This document shows positions 32,612 through 43,604 of a stretch of DNA of 64,000 bases, piece by piece (positions within the stretch are counted from its first letter, which is position 1; each line of letters starts with the position of its first letter). The position numbers and the translations under genes were made by a program. The notes under the pieces are model-generated. The model had not been told where the DNA came from. It did no database searches and saw nothing but the letters and a program-made list of their open reading frames with translations. The DNA is from Tanypteryx hageni (taxonomy: Eukaryota > Arthropoda > Insecta > Odonata > Petaluridae): the NCBI GenBank assembly GCA_028673005.1, contig CM054118.1, positions 92,294,858 through 92,358,857 on the forward strand, in the 5' to 3' direction.

Positions 32612-34704
32612 ACGTCTGTAGATAAATCTAGTCTTAAGATTTATTATCAAAATGTCCGTGGTCTTCGTACAAAACTGGACAGTGTTAAGTGTGCAGTTCC
32701 TGTTGCTGAATATTATTTAACTGTCCCTACTGAGACTTGGTTGTCTGAACATATTGGAAACGCTGAACTCGGTATGACTAATTATGATATTTATAGATGT
32801 GACAGAAGTTCAATAACGAGTGATAAAGTTATTGGTGGTGGTGTGCTAATTGCAGTTCGAAAAGGAATTTCCCCCCAGTCCTTGTTTATATCCAACAACA
32901 AGGAAGAGCAACTTTTTGTGATGTTGAAGTTGGGTATTGAATTAGTTGTTGGTTGTATCCTCCTCTATCTCCAACTGATATATACAATAGACATTTTGAA
33001 GATGTTACAAATATTGTCTCAATTTTCTCAAGCAGAATTACTTCTTTTAGGTGACTACAATCTTTCAAATTCCTTTTCTTCTGATTTAGAATATTTATCA
33101 TTAGAATGTAACCCTTCTACCCAAATAGTGATAGATAAGAGTGATTTTCACAATTCAGGTAAATAGTATTCCTAATGCATTTGGGAAGACTCTTGACCTT
33201 TTCTAGTATTAGAAGTATTATTGTTGTACAGGCTTATGACCCAATTGTATCCTGTGATAGGCATCTCCCTGCCCTTTTGTGTATGTTAAATTACACTCAG
33301 CATGGATATTTAGAAAGTAAGGTAAAATACTCATGTATATGATTTTAAGAAGGGAGATTATTATAATATGTCCCGATATTTTTCGAATTTTAACTGGGAA
33401 TTGGCCTTGTCTTGTAAATCTTTGGATATATCACTTCAGCACTTCTATGACATAGTTAGTTTGGCAATAGATAATTTTGTTCCTAAATATAAAACTATAA
33501 GTAAACATTATCCAATCTGATTCAATTTGGAACTAATAAATCCAGTCAGAATTAAAAAAGCCTTGAATGCAACATATAAATTTAGTGGCTCCCTAAAAGA
33601 TTATTATGCTTTTTCCATTATTAGAGCTAAATGTAAAAATTTGGTGCAGATATACTATCGTAGTTATATGCAAAATGTTGAATATTCATTATGTGATAAT
33701 ATTAAATCCTTCTGGAACTACATTAACTCCTTTAGAAAGGACAACGGTATTCCAAATAATATGTGCCTTGATGGTACACACAGTGATGTTTTTGCTGGCA
33801 TTGTTGATTTGTTCAAAACATTTTTTTCAAGTGTTTATGAAAAATTTAATGTGAAAGCACCAATAGTACATTATGAACATGACATCAACCTCAGTCAAAA
33901 TTCAATTTCCCCAGACCAAATATTGCTAAAATTAAGTAGCCTATATTTCAATAAAGGTATGGGTCCTGATAAAATTCCACCTTATATAATAAAAATGTGC
34001 AAAGAGTCACTAGTTCACCCATTAAGCATATTATTTAACTTGTCACTTAATAGTGGATATATCCCTAAGACATGGAAGCAAAGTTTTGTAGTACCAATAC
34101 ACAAATCTGGGGATAAAGCTAATGTAAGAAACTATCATCCTATATCTATACAATCATGTATTCCTAAAATATTTGAAAGTGTTATTTGTGATACACTGAC
34201 TCCTTTGTTTAAGTCCATTATTACACCTAAACAACATGGGTTCTTCAAGGGAAGGAATGTTAATACTAACTTACTGTGTTATGTGTCTAACTTGTTTCAA
34301 GCTATGGAAAACTTTTTACAAACAGATGCTATTTATTTGGATTTGGCAAAAGCTTTCGACAAATTTTTAAGACTGATAGCTCATAAAATAAATATTCCAA
34401 CAGAGGAGATTGAATATGAAGAACTGATGTGTTTTCTTAATTTAACATCTTTAGAAGCTCATCAGTCTCAATTTGATTTGATGAACTTAATTAAAATAGT
34501 AAGATCAGAGTATGATTGTATTGATTTAATTTATTTAATTGATTTTCCTGTTTCACAGTATAGTACTCATTTTTAGTGCAATTTCAAAGAACCAATTATG
34601 CTGTTAATTCACCAATTAATAGACTAATGCAAGTAGGAAATAAGTATAATTATGTTGATGTTTTTAACTGTATTCATAGGGATATTAAAAGATTATCTAG
34701 TTAG
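32612..34704 (+). pseudogene. LINE ORF2: endonuclease plus deleted reverse transcriptase
   Basis: Endonuclease: KIYYQNVRGLRTKLD near 32637, TETWLS near 32730 (catalytic Glu region), GGGVLIAVRKG near 32835 and LLLGDYNL near 33045 (catalytic Asp/Asn). Two frame changes occur between about 32950 and 33020. The linker at 33170-33520 is broken. Reverse transcriptase from about 33527: MGPDKIPPYIIK, VVPIHKSGDKANVRNYHPIS, KQHGFFKGRN, and motif A YLDLAKAFDK at about 34337-34366. Right after motif A the frame jumps to FLRLIAHKINIP, which belongs to the post-RT C-terminal region, so motif B, the YADD box and the thumb are missing. A further frameshift near 34570 separates the last part, RTNYAVNSPINRLMQV, which ends at TAG 34702-34704. 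Confidence 0.85.
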
Positions 34705-34999
34705 ATTTTTATAATGTTTTTGTGATTAAATTAGTGATGAATGGTTATTATAAATGGATATGTTATATCTTACTGCCTAGTTGGATATGTGATTTATAGC
34801 TTAATACTTTTATTGTTGAATTTTTCAATTGTAGTTTTTAGTTTAATTTCTATTTAATTTGATATTTTAGTGATATTAATTATCTATGATCAGTAATTGT
34901 GATTTTTGTAAAGTATGTGATTATATAATGCATATTGTAATTGGGTGCAATAGTACCCGTATTATTTTCTTAAATAAAATAAAATAAAAATAATAAGTC

Positions 35000-35660
35000 C
35001 TTTTCTAGGGCGCCAAAGTTTAAACTGAACTTAGAAACAAAAAAATAGAGGGAGTTCACGCTTGTTGTCACCGCAAACGCGAAATGCAAATAATAGGCGC
35101 AAAACAGAAGTAATGGTCATAAAAGGTTTTGTGGCGAAGTGCAAATTCGCGAACCGCAAGCACGCGAAGTTCAAAAAGGTGTTTTACTTAGAATTGAGAT
35201 ACAAACTTGAGATTTGGACATTTGAACGGCCGAATGAACTAATTGTGTTTTTCTCGGAGATAGAATCCGAATCCGCACCTGATTAGATTTAAGTAATGGG
35301 GAAAACTGGGTTCGGTTCCCTTATTAGCGGGAGTGAAATATTGCGCGAATTACTTTTACTGTACTGACGAGAAACAAGTAGACATGGGAGTGACATAAGG
35401 AAAGAAAAAAAACTCAAGCATAAGAGAAGGAGAAAAGAGAAAATGTTATTTAACTCGCCTAAATGATGTAGCAGACAAATTTTAAGATTTCAATTATGGA
35501 TATGTTTGAGAAGTGCGTTTGTTGGACGAGGGAGAAGAAAATGCCGTCTTCACGAATGCTGTGATCTGAACCTGCTTTCCTTTTATTTTTAGTTTTTCTT
35601 ATTTCTATATAGGGCGTTTCTAATGAGTCAAAGCATTTCTCGAAGTTTATACAGGTCGAC
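35000..35660. other. No supported gene
   Basis: 35065-35180 shows a loose repetition of CGCGAA and GCAAA motifs (AACGCGAAATGCAAATAATA; CGAAGTGCAAATTCGCGAAC). An open frame of 74 codons crosses it but has no recognisable domain. Confidence 0.45.
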
Positions 35661-35666
35661 CTAGGC

Positions 35667-35740
35667 CAGCGGTTCCCAAACTTTTTCATTCCGTGAACCT
35701 CTTTCATAAAAATGCAAATCTCGCGAACCCCCTCTTAAAA
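35667..35740 (+). mobile_element. Probable hAT end (single end)
   Basis: CAGCGGTTCCCAAACTTTTT followed by GTGAACCTCTTTCATAAAAAT and CGCGAACCCCCTC is the form of a hAT-type left end. I could not find its partner downstream within 700 bases, so it may be truncated. Confidence 0.5.
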
Positions 35741-35744
35741 GCAA

Positions 35745-36280
35745 ATATTTTTAAGGATCATCTTCCTTATCTGAATATTAGTGGCCAAGGGGGGTGATAC
35801 GTGCTTAAAATTCCCCCTTCAGGTATGGAAATTAATATACTTCAATTTTGCGTTTATATCAAAAAATGATTAAAAAATTTTTATTAAAATATTGCCCTAT
35901 ACCGCGTCGTGGAATTCAAGTTAAGGCGCATACATTTTTCGTTTTACTTTAATAATGTAAACATTAGCTCAACGACATGTGTTACTATGTAATCAAAGCA
36001 AAATATCGCTGCAAACTAACGACAGCCTCAGGCAGCAGATGCGGCGATAATGTGTTGGTCGTTATAGTTAATATTTATCGTCGTTAAAAGAACTTGAAAA
36101 TATTTTAGTCTAAAATAATTTCACGCAAATTCGTCAAGAATTCAATTTCTCTCTTCGACAAAAATAAATTTTGTTAATTCACACGTACAAGCTTGTCTCA
36201 AACGAATGGTTAGTAAACCAGGGTTAAGAAGGCCTCCGTGATTTTCCAATGCGAAAGTGAGAAAGTGGCCGCTGCTGAGG
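35745..36280. other. No gene seen
   Basis: AT-rich sequence without family match in the window. Confidence 0.5.
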
Positions 36281-36289
36281 GTGAGCAAA

Positions 36290-36323
36290 CCCCCCCTCCC
36301 CCCTATCCCTCCCCCTCCCCCCC
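36290..36323 (-). repeat. C-run block (G-quadruplex-like on minus strand)
   Basis: Runs of three to seven C separated by one to five bases over 34 bases. The minus strand fits G3+N1-7 repeats. Confidence 0.8.
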
Positions 36324-36444
36324 GAGCTGCTAACCCTTGAATAACAAGGTATATATCTATGCTACTTAGATAAGCTCTCTCAATGTGAGCATATCATTCG
36401 AGTCGAGGCACATACAGCATAAGCGGAGGAGGATAAGTTGTTAA

Positions 36445-36472
36445 CGCGAGAGAGAGAGAGAGAAAGAGAGTA
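36445..36472. repeat. (GA)n microsatellite
   Basis: Eleven or so GA units with one AA interruption. Confidence 0.85.
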
Positions 36473-36550
36473 CTCTGAGAACGATTCGCTGTCTCCGCTG
36501 TGACGTAATTGCTCCTTCATTCCATCACTCATCTGATCATCAGACTGAGG

Positions 36551-36995
36551 CCACCAACCCCTTCCCACCCTCAACTCCCCTTTCCCCTCTATCCTCTCTC
36601 ACTCCCCCTCTATCCTTCTCCCCCTCTATCCTTCTCCCCCTCTATCCTTCTCCCCCTCTATCCTTCTCTCCCTCCCCATTCCCCTCTCCCCCTTCCCCTC
36701 CCCCTTCCCCACCCTTTCCCCCTCCCTTTCCCCCTCCCTTTTCTCCCTCCCCTCTTCCCCTTCCCTTTCCCCTCATCCCCTTCCCTTTCCCCTCTCCCCC
36801 TTCCCTTTCCCTATCCCCCTTCCCTTTCCCATCTCCCCCTCTTCTTTCCCCTCTCCCCCTTCCCTTTCCCCTCTCCCCCTTCCCTTTCCCCTTTCCTTTC
36901 CCCTCTCCCCTGGCCATCTCCCCCTCCCCTTGCCTCTCTCCTCCCTTTCTTCATCCTCGACCACTCCCTTCGTTCCCTCTCAGCCTCTTTATCTT

Positions 36996-37034
<39 letters not shown>

Positions 37035-37038
37035 ATCT
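36551..37038. repeat. Polypyrimidine tract, about 490 bp
   Basis: Almost pure C and T on the plus strand. It includes four tandem copies of a 16-base unit (TATCCTTCTCCCCCTC, 36600-36665), many CCCCTTCCCTTTCC units and a final (CT)n run (37000-37036). All long frames in it are low-complexity Pro/Leu/Ser or Gly/Arg/Glu translations. It can form triplex or slipped structures in principle. Confidence 0.95.
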
Positions 37039-37039
37039 G

Positions 37040-37845
37040 TCAACAAAAGCAGTTTGAGAATGTTCGGAAGGTTCAAGAGGGTATCTGCATCTCTCCCTCT
37101 TCGTTACTCCCACGCCGATAGTTCGCTCAGAACATTCGGTTCTGTTCACGTGATGTCTTCCGAAGATTAGGTCAAGACCGCCCCTTTCCTCTCTCGCCTT
37201 CCCCAATCGTTCCCTGCAGCGACCTCTGTCCGAAGGAGACATTATTCCGTCTCCCAAGAAAGAGAAAAAGAGTCATTGCTGTAATAATTCCGCCGTCTTA
37301 CGATTGATCAAGACGGAGCTACGAATAATACCCGACTTTCAATTACGATCGAAACAGCCCACGGAAAATCTGTTTGACACTAATGACTCAAGCGAAATAA
37401 ATGTTTCTAATAGAAATTGAATGACGAAGAATGCAATCGACGCCATTCTCCTGATATAAAAGAACTGAAATAAAACTTAACTTGACCAAGAAACCGACGT
37501 GGAATTAAGAACGCGAGAATCGACAAAAGTCTCGTCTTTGATTCAAACATACTTATATCGCGGAACTTGGACGAAACGCATGCTGACGAAGAGGTTTTTC
37601 TCGGCAATTTACTAAATTAAATTAGCGTTCTTCTCCTTAATTTAGGCGGTATGGACATTTTAACCTCATTAATAGGACTCCTCAGTGCATTAGTGAGAGC
37701 GTAAAATAAAATTTGTAGGGCGCCATACCGCTTTAGATATAATATTTTCTACTATTATAATTTTATTCGTATTTATTTTTAATTTCTCCATCTGATTGAT
37801 GGAATGATATGAACCGAAGATCCTGTGCAGACAGGCATAAGGTGT
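37040..37845. other. No gene seen
   Basis: No protein-like frame; a somewhat GC-richer stretch at 37040-37260 follows the polypyrimidine tract. Confidence 0.5.
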
Positions 37846-37848
37846 GAA

Positions 37849-37940
37849 AGATGGAACAATTTTTGAAACGAGAAAAAAGTCTGCTATGACCGGGAATTGA
37901 ACCCGGGTCTTTTTTTCTCGTTTCAAAAATTGTTCCATCT
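37849..37940 (-). mobile_element. Foldback SINE fragment: tRNA T-arm inside a 30-bp perfect inverted repeat
   Basis: Arms 37849-37878 and 37911-37940 are perfect reverse complements over 30 bases (right arm starts TTTTTTCTCGTTTCAAAAAT). The 32-base loop contains, on the minus strand, a complete tRNA T arm: stem CCGGG, loop TTCAATT, stem CCCGG, with B box GGTTCAATTCC at 37893-37903. The sequence from the loop through the left arm, on the minus strand, matches the SINE at 43545-43600. The other arm is an inverted duplication of the SINE 3' flank. Confidence 0.85.
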
Positions 37941-37944
37941 CCAT

Positions 37945-39285
37945 CTGATATTTAATACTATTCGAAAAATGTTAGTGCTAAAGTAATTTTTCTCTTATAT
38001 GATAACAGCAAAAAAATATCCGTGATGGCTAATTGGCCAAATTGTTGCCTAAATTCATTATATTTGCGTAATATCTTATGAAGATTGATTGATGTTTTTC
38101 TGTCTATTTTTAGAATGTTTTCGGTTCGTGCGATAGATAATGTAAATGGTGATCTGTGCAACTGTTTATGCATGGTTCAATAAATATTATGCGAATGATT
38201 CGATAGCAAAAAATGTGCCGGCTTGCAGTGTAGGGAGTATAGCTTAGTGACAGCTGTCGATAGAGCTTTGTGAGTTTGTTCTAATCGTTCTTGTAGATAT
38301 TTTGAATTCTCAACAGCTTTATGTAATACTTCTTATTATCTTTCATGAATATAAACAAGATGACATAATGGTGATCTATATGATTAATAACTTACTTTTA
38401 CAGTGTAAGTAAATAGATAATGATCGAATTTTAAATGGCAGATAGAAAAATACTTCAATAGCTTCTTAACTTTTTTAATCAACCGCATAGGATATGGAAA
38501 ATCGACTGATAGTCATAAAGGCGCCTCGGATAAAGAATAAAGCACGATTTACGGATGACAGGAAAACAGCGTTGACGGGCTTCTCACTTGGTCTGGAAGC
38601 TCCCTTTAATAACAAAAGATGATAGAGGAGGATGAGAGGAAATTGTTTGTAGGATGGTTTTCGATTGGTCGCAAAATAAACCAGTTCATCCGTAATCGGT
38701 GGCAATGGCCAAGGGACTGAAAAAAATTCGAAAGTATTCCTGTATCCATGACACGACCAAGTTACGCTTTCCGCATCCGCGTTAAAATGGAACAAAGATA
38801 AAATTTAATTGCGCGTTTGGTCTATTATCCTAGAACCAATCATATATCCGCCCATTAGTTCCACTTCTGGTCGAAGTGCAACCCTAACATTTTCCGCCAC
38901 AGTAATCCATTCGACCTAATCTGGAATGGGAAATTTTGCGGCGGCCTTAACAAGGATTCCCTTCTCCACTTTCCCTCTCGTTCTCTCTCCCTCTTTCTCT
39001 CTCTTTCTCTCTCTCCCTATTTCTCTCTCCCTCTCACCAGGTAAATTCCCTCTTACGATTACAGCGCCAATCGAGCGGCGATGAACACGCCATAAGTCAT
39101 ACTTATGTTAGACCCCGCCAACCCTTCCAGGTGATAGAATTGCCAACTCTTATTATTTCCGTGAGTGGTTTTGCTACGTAATCGCTCGATGAATCTGCCA
39201 TCTACCAACCGAGATGCGATTCCCAAAACAAATACTCGGTCTCAAATTACAAGTAATGTTAGCAACTGAGTTGGTATTGGATTTA
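37945..39285. other. No supported gene
   Basis: 38475-38795 (minus) is open for 106 codons from an ATG but has no recognised motif and is flanked by AT-rich DNA. A CT-rich patch lies at 38970-39035. Confidence 0.4.
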
Positions 39286-39293
39286 AACCATAA

Positions 39294-39985
39294 GGCCCGG
39301 CGCGCATTGAGACGCAGGCGACGCAGGTGAAGCAGCGCAGGACGGCGGGTTTTTGTGTTTCGTAACTTTCAATAGGAAACCGCACATTGAAACGCAGCGC
39401 AGGAGAGCACAGGCGCGGACCTGCTCTGCCCTGCGTGGGATTGTACTAGCAGTTTCCTGCGTCTGCTCGTCACGTGGAGTCGTTGGTTTTCTATCTGTTG
39501 CGCGCGGCCATCTCCTGCAATGGGTAAAGAACTGATCGAAAAGGTTAGATTTCATGGAGTTCTATACGATACCTCACGCGAATATTATATGAAGACGAAC
39601 TTATATACTTCATCAACCTGTTCTCTACTCAGTCGGAAATAATTGCAAAATCTATCATCCGAAAATTCCGATGTTAAGAAGAATTCACCGTGTGAGCAAC
39701 GTTTCTCCATGTTCTCACTTCTCCAAAACGACCTCTTCCTTTTATCCGCGTTGTATACCATAATTAATTGTTCTGCTTCAAAATCAGAGTCAGATTCCCA
39801 ACTGAAATCTAATAACGTGCTTTCCGCAAAAATTGAAGACATGACAAGAGTTGCAGAACCACTCTCAAAGGACTCGGCTTCCTAACTGATAAAACCTGCG
39901 TCTCAATATTCGCTTCCCCTGCTTTTCCTGTCCTGTGTCACCTCTGCCTCGCAGCACTGCCCTGCGTCTCAATGTGCGCCGGGCC
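39294..39985 (-). mobile_element. PIF/Harbinger element, internally deleted, 692 bp
   Basis: Terminal inverted repeats GGCCCGGCGCGCATTGAGAC (left) and GGCCCGGCGCACATTGAGAC (right, read inward), continuing as GCAGG. The 3-bp target duplication TAA is at 39291-39293 and 39986-39988. TWA duplications and GGSC-type ends are the signature of PIF/Harbinger. Subterminal copies of the TIR core occur at about 39386 (CACATTGAAACGCAGCGCAG) and 39888-39904 (CCTGCGTCTCAATATTCG), probably transposase binding sites. The minus strand holds the N-terminal part of the transposase. Confidence 0.92.
39585..39842 (-). pseudogene. Harbinger transposase N-terminal remnant
   Basis: ATG at 39840-39842 opens an 85-codon frame ending at 39585. 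KRSFWRSENMEKRC at about residues 36-49, then GEFFLTSEFSDDRFCNYFRL and SREQVDEVYKFV, follow the N-terminal pattern of PIF/Harbinger transposases (basic Trp motif, then a conserved acidic and Tyr-Phe-Arg segment ahead of the catalytic domain). The DDE catalytic part and the Myb-like partner protein are absent, in agreement with the 692-base element size. Codons are intact, so the fragment could still be translated, but no catalytic activity is possible. Confidence 0.8.
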
Positions 39986-39989
39986 TAAA

Positions 39990-41335
39990 GCAGTGGTTTC
40001 CGGTAACCGCAAAACGATTGGACATTGTGAATGCATATTGCGGCTTTAACGAAGCCATCCTATGCTGCAGCCCACCAATATTTTTATACAATTAACGATA
40101 GGATCGTGTTATCCCATTTATGTTGAAACATAAGCTGTATCCTAAACAGTGGAGGTTCTATGCAATTCTGTGACGAGGTTTTGACCCCCCCCCCCCCCCT
40201 ATGTGGGCCGCCGCGGGCTGTGTGTTGGCAATTGCATGCGGTGACGTCATTTATGAAAAAAGAATTCACCCACGGTCATAGGAAGAGAAGGCGAGCCAAT
40301 TTTCCTAATCGATGAAATGGAATACGCGCTTTCATTAATACTAATGACGCCATCGTACGCCAAGTCCTGTCTTTCGGCACTGTTTCCCCGTTCCCCAGTA
40401 CAGATGCGGTCATAGGCATTATTTTGAATGTTATTTTCCTCAAAATTTAATATCTATTTTGAATAATGAGTTAGGAACAAATTAAATACGCAAAGTTTAC
40501 ATTTTGTTGAAAAAGTGCATTATTAGGATGTATTAAGAAGAATAGAAGGAATGAGTTAAAACACAACAGGTAAGCGAGAGGAAGAGACCGCATAGTCAAT
40601 GGAGCGATTGCATTTGCAGCGCAAGTTGATGACCATGAAATTTCATGTGCTGGGTTATCGAATTCTCGCTGTATTTACTGGGAAGGATTCGGTCTAAAAG
40701 ATTCAGGATGAATTAGCTGCCTCTGACATTAACTTCGAGTTACATTCCGTCTTCAAATAGTTTCGCTTTTTATTCCTATCCTCTTATCACGAATTTCCTA
40801 TTAGATAGGGCGGCATATCTTGAACGCATCCGAGATTACTTTTATCGGGAACGCCGGCGTTCTTTCCTTTCGATTATCGGAGCTGCGATTTTCTACCTTG
40901 ATATTTCCTCTCAACATTTAATCGACACCGCAGTCTGTGTCCGCTTTGTCCGACCCTTTCCCGATCGCCGCAGTATCAGAGGCGTTATTAGGAACGGAAG
41001 ATCCCGCGGCAAAATAGTATAATCGACGGTTCTTCTCTACCTCCCATATCTCCCAACAAATGCATACAATCAATTAAAATGAAACCCATTGTAATACCTT
41101 CCAAACTGCACTTATTAATCGATTATCGGGAATATGCGGAGAGGATCGGGATATTTAAATCACTGCCCATAAATGATGATTAACAGGAAATTCAGAAGTT
41201 AGTATAAAACAGAGAAATCACCGAGAAATCTTTATTTTATCTATATTCGGAAAATTTCTATGGCCCTTAGGGGCTCCTAGGCCCGTGGCATTTGGCCGCC
41301 CACGCCACCTTATTGTTACTTGCTGCCGACGGATG
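39990..41335. other. No gene seen
   Basis: Includes a run of 15 C at 40185-40199 followed by GGGCCGCCGCGGGC. 40830-41010 is GC-richer but has no coding-like frame. Confidence 0.5.
40185..40199. repeat. Poly(C) homopolymer, 15 bp
   Basis: Fifteen consecutive C on the plus strand, the longest homopolymer of C or G I saw in the window. The exact length could be affected by sequencing. Confidence 0.8.
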
Positions 41336-41339
41336 CCGA

Positions 41340-41775
41340 GCATGAGGTGAATATTCTTTTAACCGTATATTTGTGTTATTTTCAGAAATCATTGAGGAAG
41401 TGAATTACAATTTATGTATTAGTATTGCTAGCCAACGTGGTTGGTGAATGGCAGGAGGGTGAATATTTTTTCGACCAAATTTGTTTCTGTTATTTTAAGG
41501 AATCTTTGAGGGAATAGGATTACACTTTATGTATTAATATTGCTAGCCAACGTAGTTGGTGTATGGCAGATTATGAATATTTTTCAAAAAATTTTTTCTG
41601 TTATTTTCAAGAATCACTGTGAAAATAGGATTGCACTTCATGTATTAATATTGCTAGTGAACCTGGTTGGTGTATGGAACAGGGTGAATATATTTCCAAC
41701 AAAATATTTTTGTTATTTTGGGGAATCGTCGAGGGAATAGGATTCCACTGTTAGTATTAATTATGCTAGCAGTGT
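41340..41775 (+). repeat. Tandem repeat, about 112-115 bp unit, nearly four copies
   Basis: TTGCTAG begins at 41425, 41540 and 41651 and its variant ATGCTAG at 41763, giving periods of 115, 111 and 112. Units share GCCAACGTGGTTGGTG, GGGTGAATATTTTT, TCTGTTATTTTCAAGAATC and GGAATAGGATTACACTTTAT. The first unit lacks its left part. No coding frame. Confidence 0.88.
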
Positions 41776-41779
41776 TGTC

Positions 41780-42525
41780 ACGCGTCCCGAAATTTGCATG
41801 AATCTCACGACTTGCATAGTAAAATCCCGTGTCCCGCATTGGAATTGAAATGTTCCGCAGACCAAGATGCTACTAAATTTGTTTTTCTTATGCTAGAAAA
41901 GAATCTGGCAATGCATTCTTGTTAAAATCTTTTCTCACTCAAACAGATGTCACTCTTTTCCTTTCTATTCCTTCCCTTATAACTTATTATTCTAACTCTG
42001 TAGCAACACGTACACATTTGTACCGTAACGTTTTCTTAGTGAGACGAACCTATCGATTTGATCGTACGATTTCGATAGTACGTACTCGAAACCAAATTCT
42101 CCTGGTGCTGAACAATGTGTAGGAAACCTCTATATAGGATCTTCTTTGGGCATGGGCCTGCGGGGCGCGGATTTCAGCTCCCCCTCCCCGGCTCTCGGGG
42201 CGCACTCATGCGGTCTATTCGGTTTCCACGATTTTCTATCCATACACTCGGATCGACGACTCTCGAGTTTTTGCTGCTATCGCCTATCAGAGCCGTGCCC
42301 AATGGATGATTTTATTTTGCCTGCCATGAATATAAGGTCACACCCTTATATTTTAATAGTACGCCGTTAACTGTATTTTATGTTCATGTAAGCACTGTGC
42401 AGGAGCCAATTTTGAAACTACAGGGAGCCAAATTCAAATTCTACCATCTAGTTTTTTTCCGTAAAAGCGGCGTTTCCGGTAAAACGGTAGCTCGTAAAAA
42501 CGTGATCCAGGAACGTTTTTTCCTA
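41780..42525. other. No gene seen
   Basis: 42150-42310 is GC-richer (GGGGCGCGGATTTCAGCTCC) but shows only composition-driven frames. Confidence 0.45.
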
Positions 42526-42529
42526 TTTG

Positions 42530-42760
42530 TTTTACATAGGAAATCTCAAATCCATCGTGCGGAGATATTTTCTTTAATACATTAATTTATCTTAAAATTG
42601 TGATATTGGAGCGAGATTTGTACTGTTCTAAGGGGAGAAGATTGTAGATGCTTATCACCGATTTTTTATTATTGGTCGTATTTTCTTGAATTTGTATTAA
42701 AACATGGCGTTTTTGCGTTTTAAATCGCATGGAGACGATTATTACCGAACTAGGCTTGAG
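42530..42760 (+). mobile_element. Composite repeat F, partial copy 4
   Basis: GGAAATCTCAAATCCATCGTG, ATATTGGAGCGAGATTTGTAC and TGGCGTTTTTGCG follow the order of repeat F (15670-15830), with divergence. The tRNA-like part upstream is not recognisable. Confidence 0.6.
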
Positions 42761-42850
42761 CGTAGACGAGTGAACAAATGGGTTATTTTCTTTTCCGCTA
42801 GACCACTCTTCAGCAATGGACAGTTGATCCATACATATTAGCGTATAAAC

Positions 42851-43109
42851 CAGGGGTCGGCAACCTTTTCTGCATGGCGGGCCGCATTTGCAGTTGTGAA
42901 TGCTTCGGAGGGCCGCATTGGGAGTCAAGAAAGCCTCGACGGGCCGGATGAGCGAATAAATTAGCTTTTTCTAGAGATTCTGGGATTTCATATGAACTAA
43001 ATCAAGTCTACATAATTTACTAGCGTTAAAACTTCGCCCGAAAAGGCTTTGAGACCATAATTTTACTCTGAAAAAACGTGGCCCGCGGGCCGTAGGTTGC
43101 CGACTCCTG
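42851..43109. mobile_element. hAT-type MITE, 259 bp
   Basis: Ends CAGGGGTCGGCAACCTTTTC and, from the right, CAGGAGTCGGCAACCTACGG. Target duplication GTATAAAC (42843-42850) and GTCTAAAC (43110-43117), seven of eight. GGCGGGCCGCATT and GGAGGGCCGCATTG form a short internal repeat near the left end. No transposase. Confidence 0.92.
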
Positions 43110-43114
43110 GTCTA

Positions 43115-43495
43115 AACAGTCACATTTATTAAATTCGTTTATTAAAAAAATACATGCAAAATATGTCGGAAAGAGATTTTGACATTGTTTTTAGTATTTT
43201 AAACCTGATTAATGCCTTATTAATTTGTTTTCCAATTTTCTCTATCATTGATAAACTATGAATTACAAATTACAAATTTATAGTATGAGAATTCCTTGGA
43301 ATGACTAACACATACTGAAACATTTCCTGTCAATATATGTAGGTAATCAATTCGAGACCTCAACTTTGGGAAACCAGCCTGCATCAGTCCTGGTTTGGAC
43401 ACTTTTGTTTATATATTTACTTCGAACTTATTACGTACTGTGTTACATATTGGAATTTAAGATAAAGTTCTGATACGAAAACGACTTTATTTATA
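43115..43495. other. No gene seen
   Basis: AT-rich sequence between the MITE and the SINE. Confidence 0.5.
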
Positions 43496-43499
43496 ATTG

Positions 43500-43600
43500 G
43501 CGTTAAAGAATGTATTTGCTGGTAGAATATCCGCCCGGCAAGTGGAAGACCCGGGTTCAATTCCCGGTCAAAGCAGTCTTTTTTCTCGTTTCAAAAATAT
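43500..43600 (+). mobile_element. tRNA-Gly/Ala-like SINE or tRNA pseudogene
   Basis: 43500-43575 folds as a degraded tRNA. The acceptor strands GCGTTAA and TCAAAGC pair at five of seven. The D-loop region ends GCTGGTAGAAT. The anticodon arm is TCCGC/CCGGCAA/GTGGA with a fully paired stem (one G-T). The T arm CCGGG/TTCAATT/CCCGG is perfect (B box 43554-43564). The overall form is closest to tRNA-Gly, but the loop would read GGC and has C instead of the universal U at position 33, so it is not functional. The downstream TTTTTTCTCGTTTCAAAAAT is shared with 37911-37930, marking both as one SINE family. Confidence 0.75.
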
Positions 43601-43604
43601 CTCC

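Larger units (their letters stand above)
32082..34998 (+). mobile_element. Jockey/CR1-like LINE, 5'-truncated, decayed
   Basis: A non-LTR retrotransposon in sense orientation: ORF1 (32082-32609), apurinic endonuclease and reverse transcriptase (about 32612-34704), a 3' UTR of about 290 bases and a tail of TAAAA-type units at 34970-34996. The tail and the order ORF1-EN-RT exclude LTR and RTE types. A C-terminus with RTNYAVNSPINRL is typical of the CR1/Jockey branch. The start sits at the ORF1 ATG without a 5' UTR I can define, so 5' truncation is likely. Target duplications were not found. The copy is dead: one nonsense codon in ORF1, frameshifts in EN, and a large deletion in RT. Confidence 0.88.

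Noticed and set aside
36509..37057. 182-codon proline/leucine/serine frame
   Set aside because: Same reason: it follows the CT-rich tract.
38475..38795. 106-codon minus-strand frame
   Set aside because: No motif, no context and no conserved-looking blocks.
41340..41775. CRISPR-like array
   Set aside because: Units of about 112 bases are repeated throughout with no unique spacers, and the sequence is eukaryotic.
43500..43575. A functional tRNA gene
   Set aside because: Two mismatches in the acceptor stem, a weak D stem and a C at the universally conserved U33 position; the downstream sequence is shared with another SINE copy.
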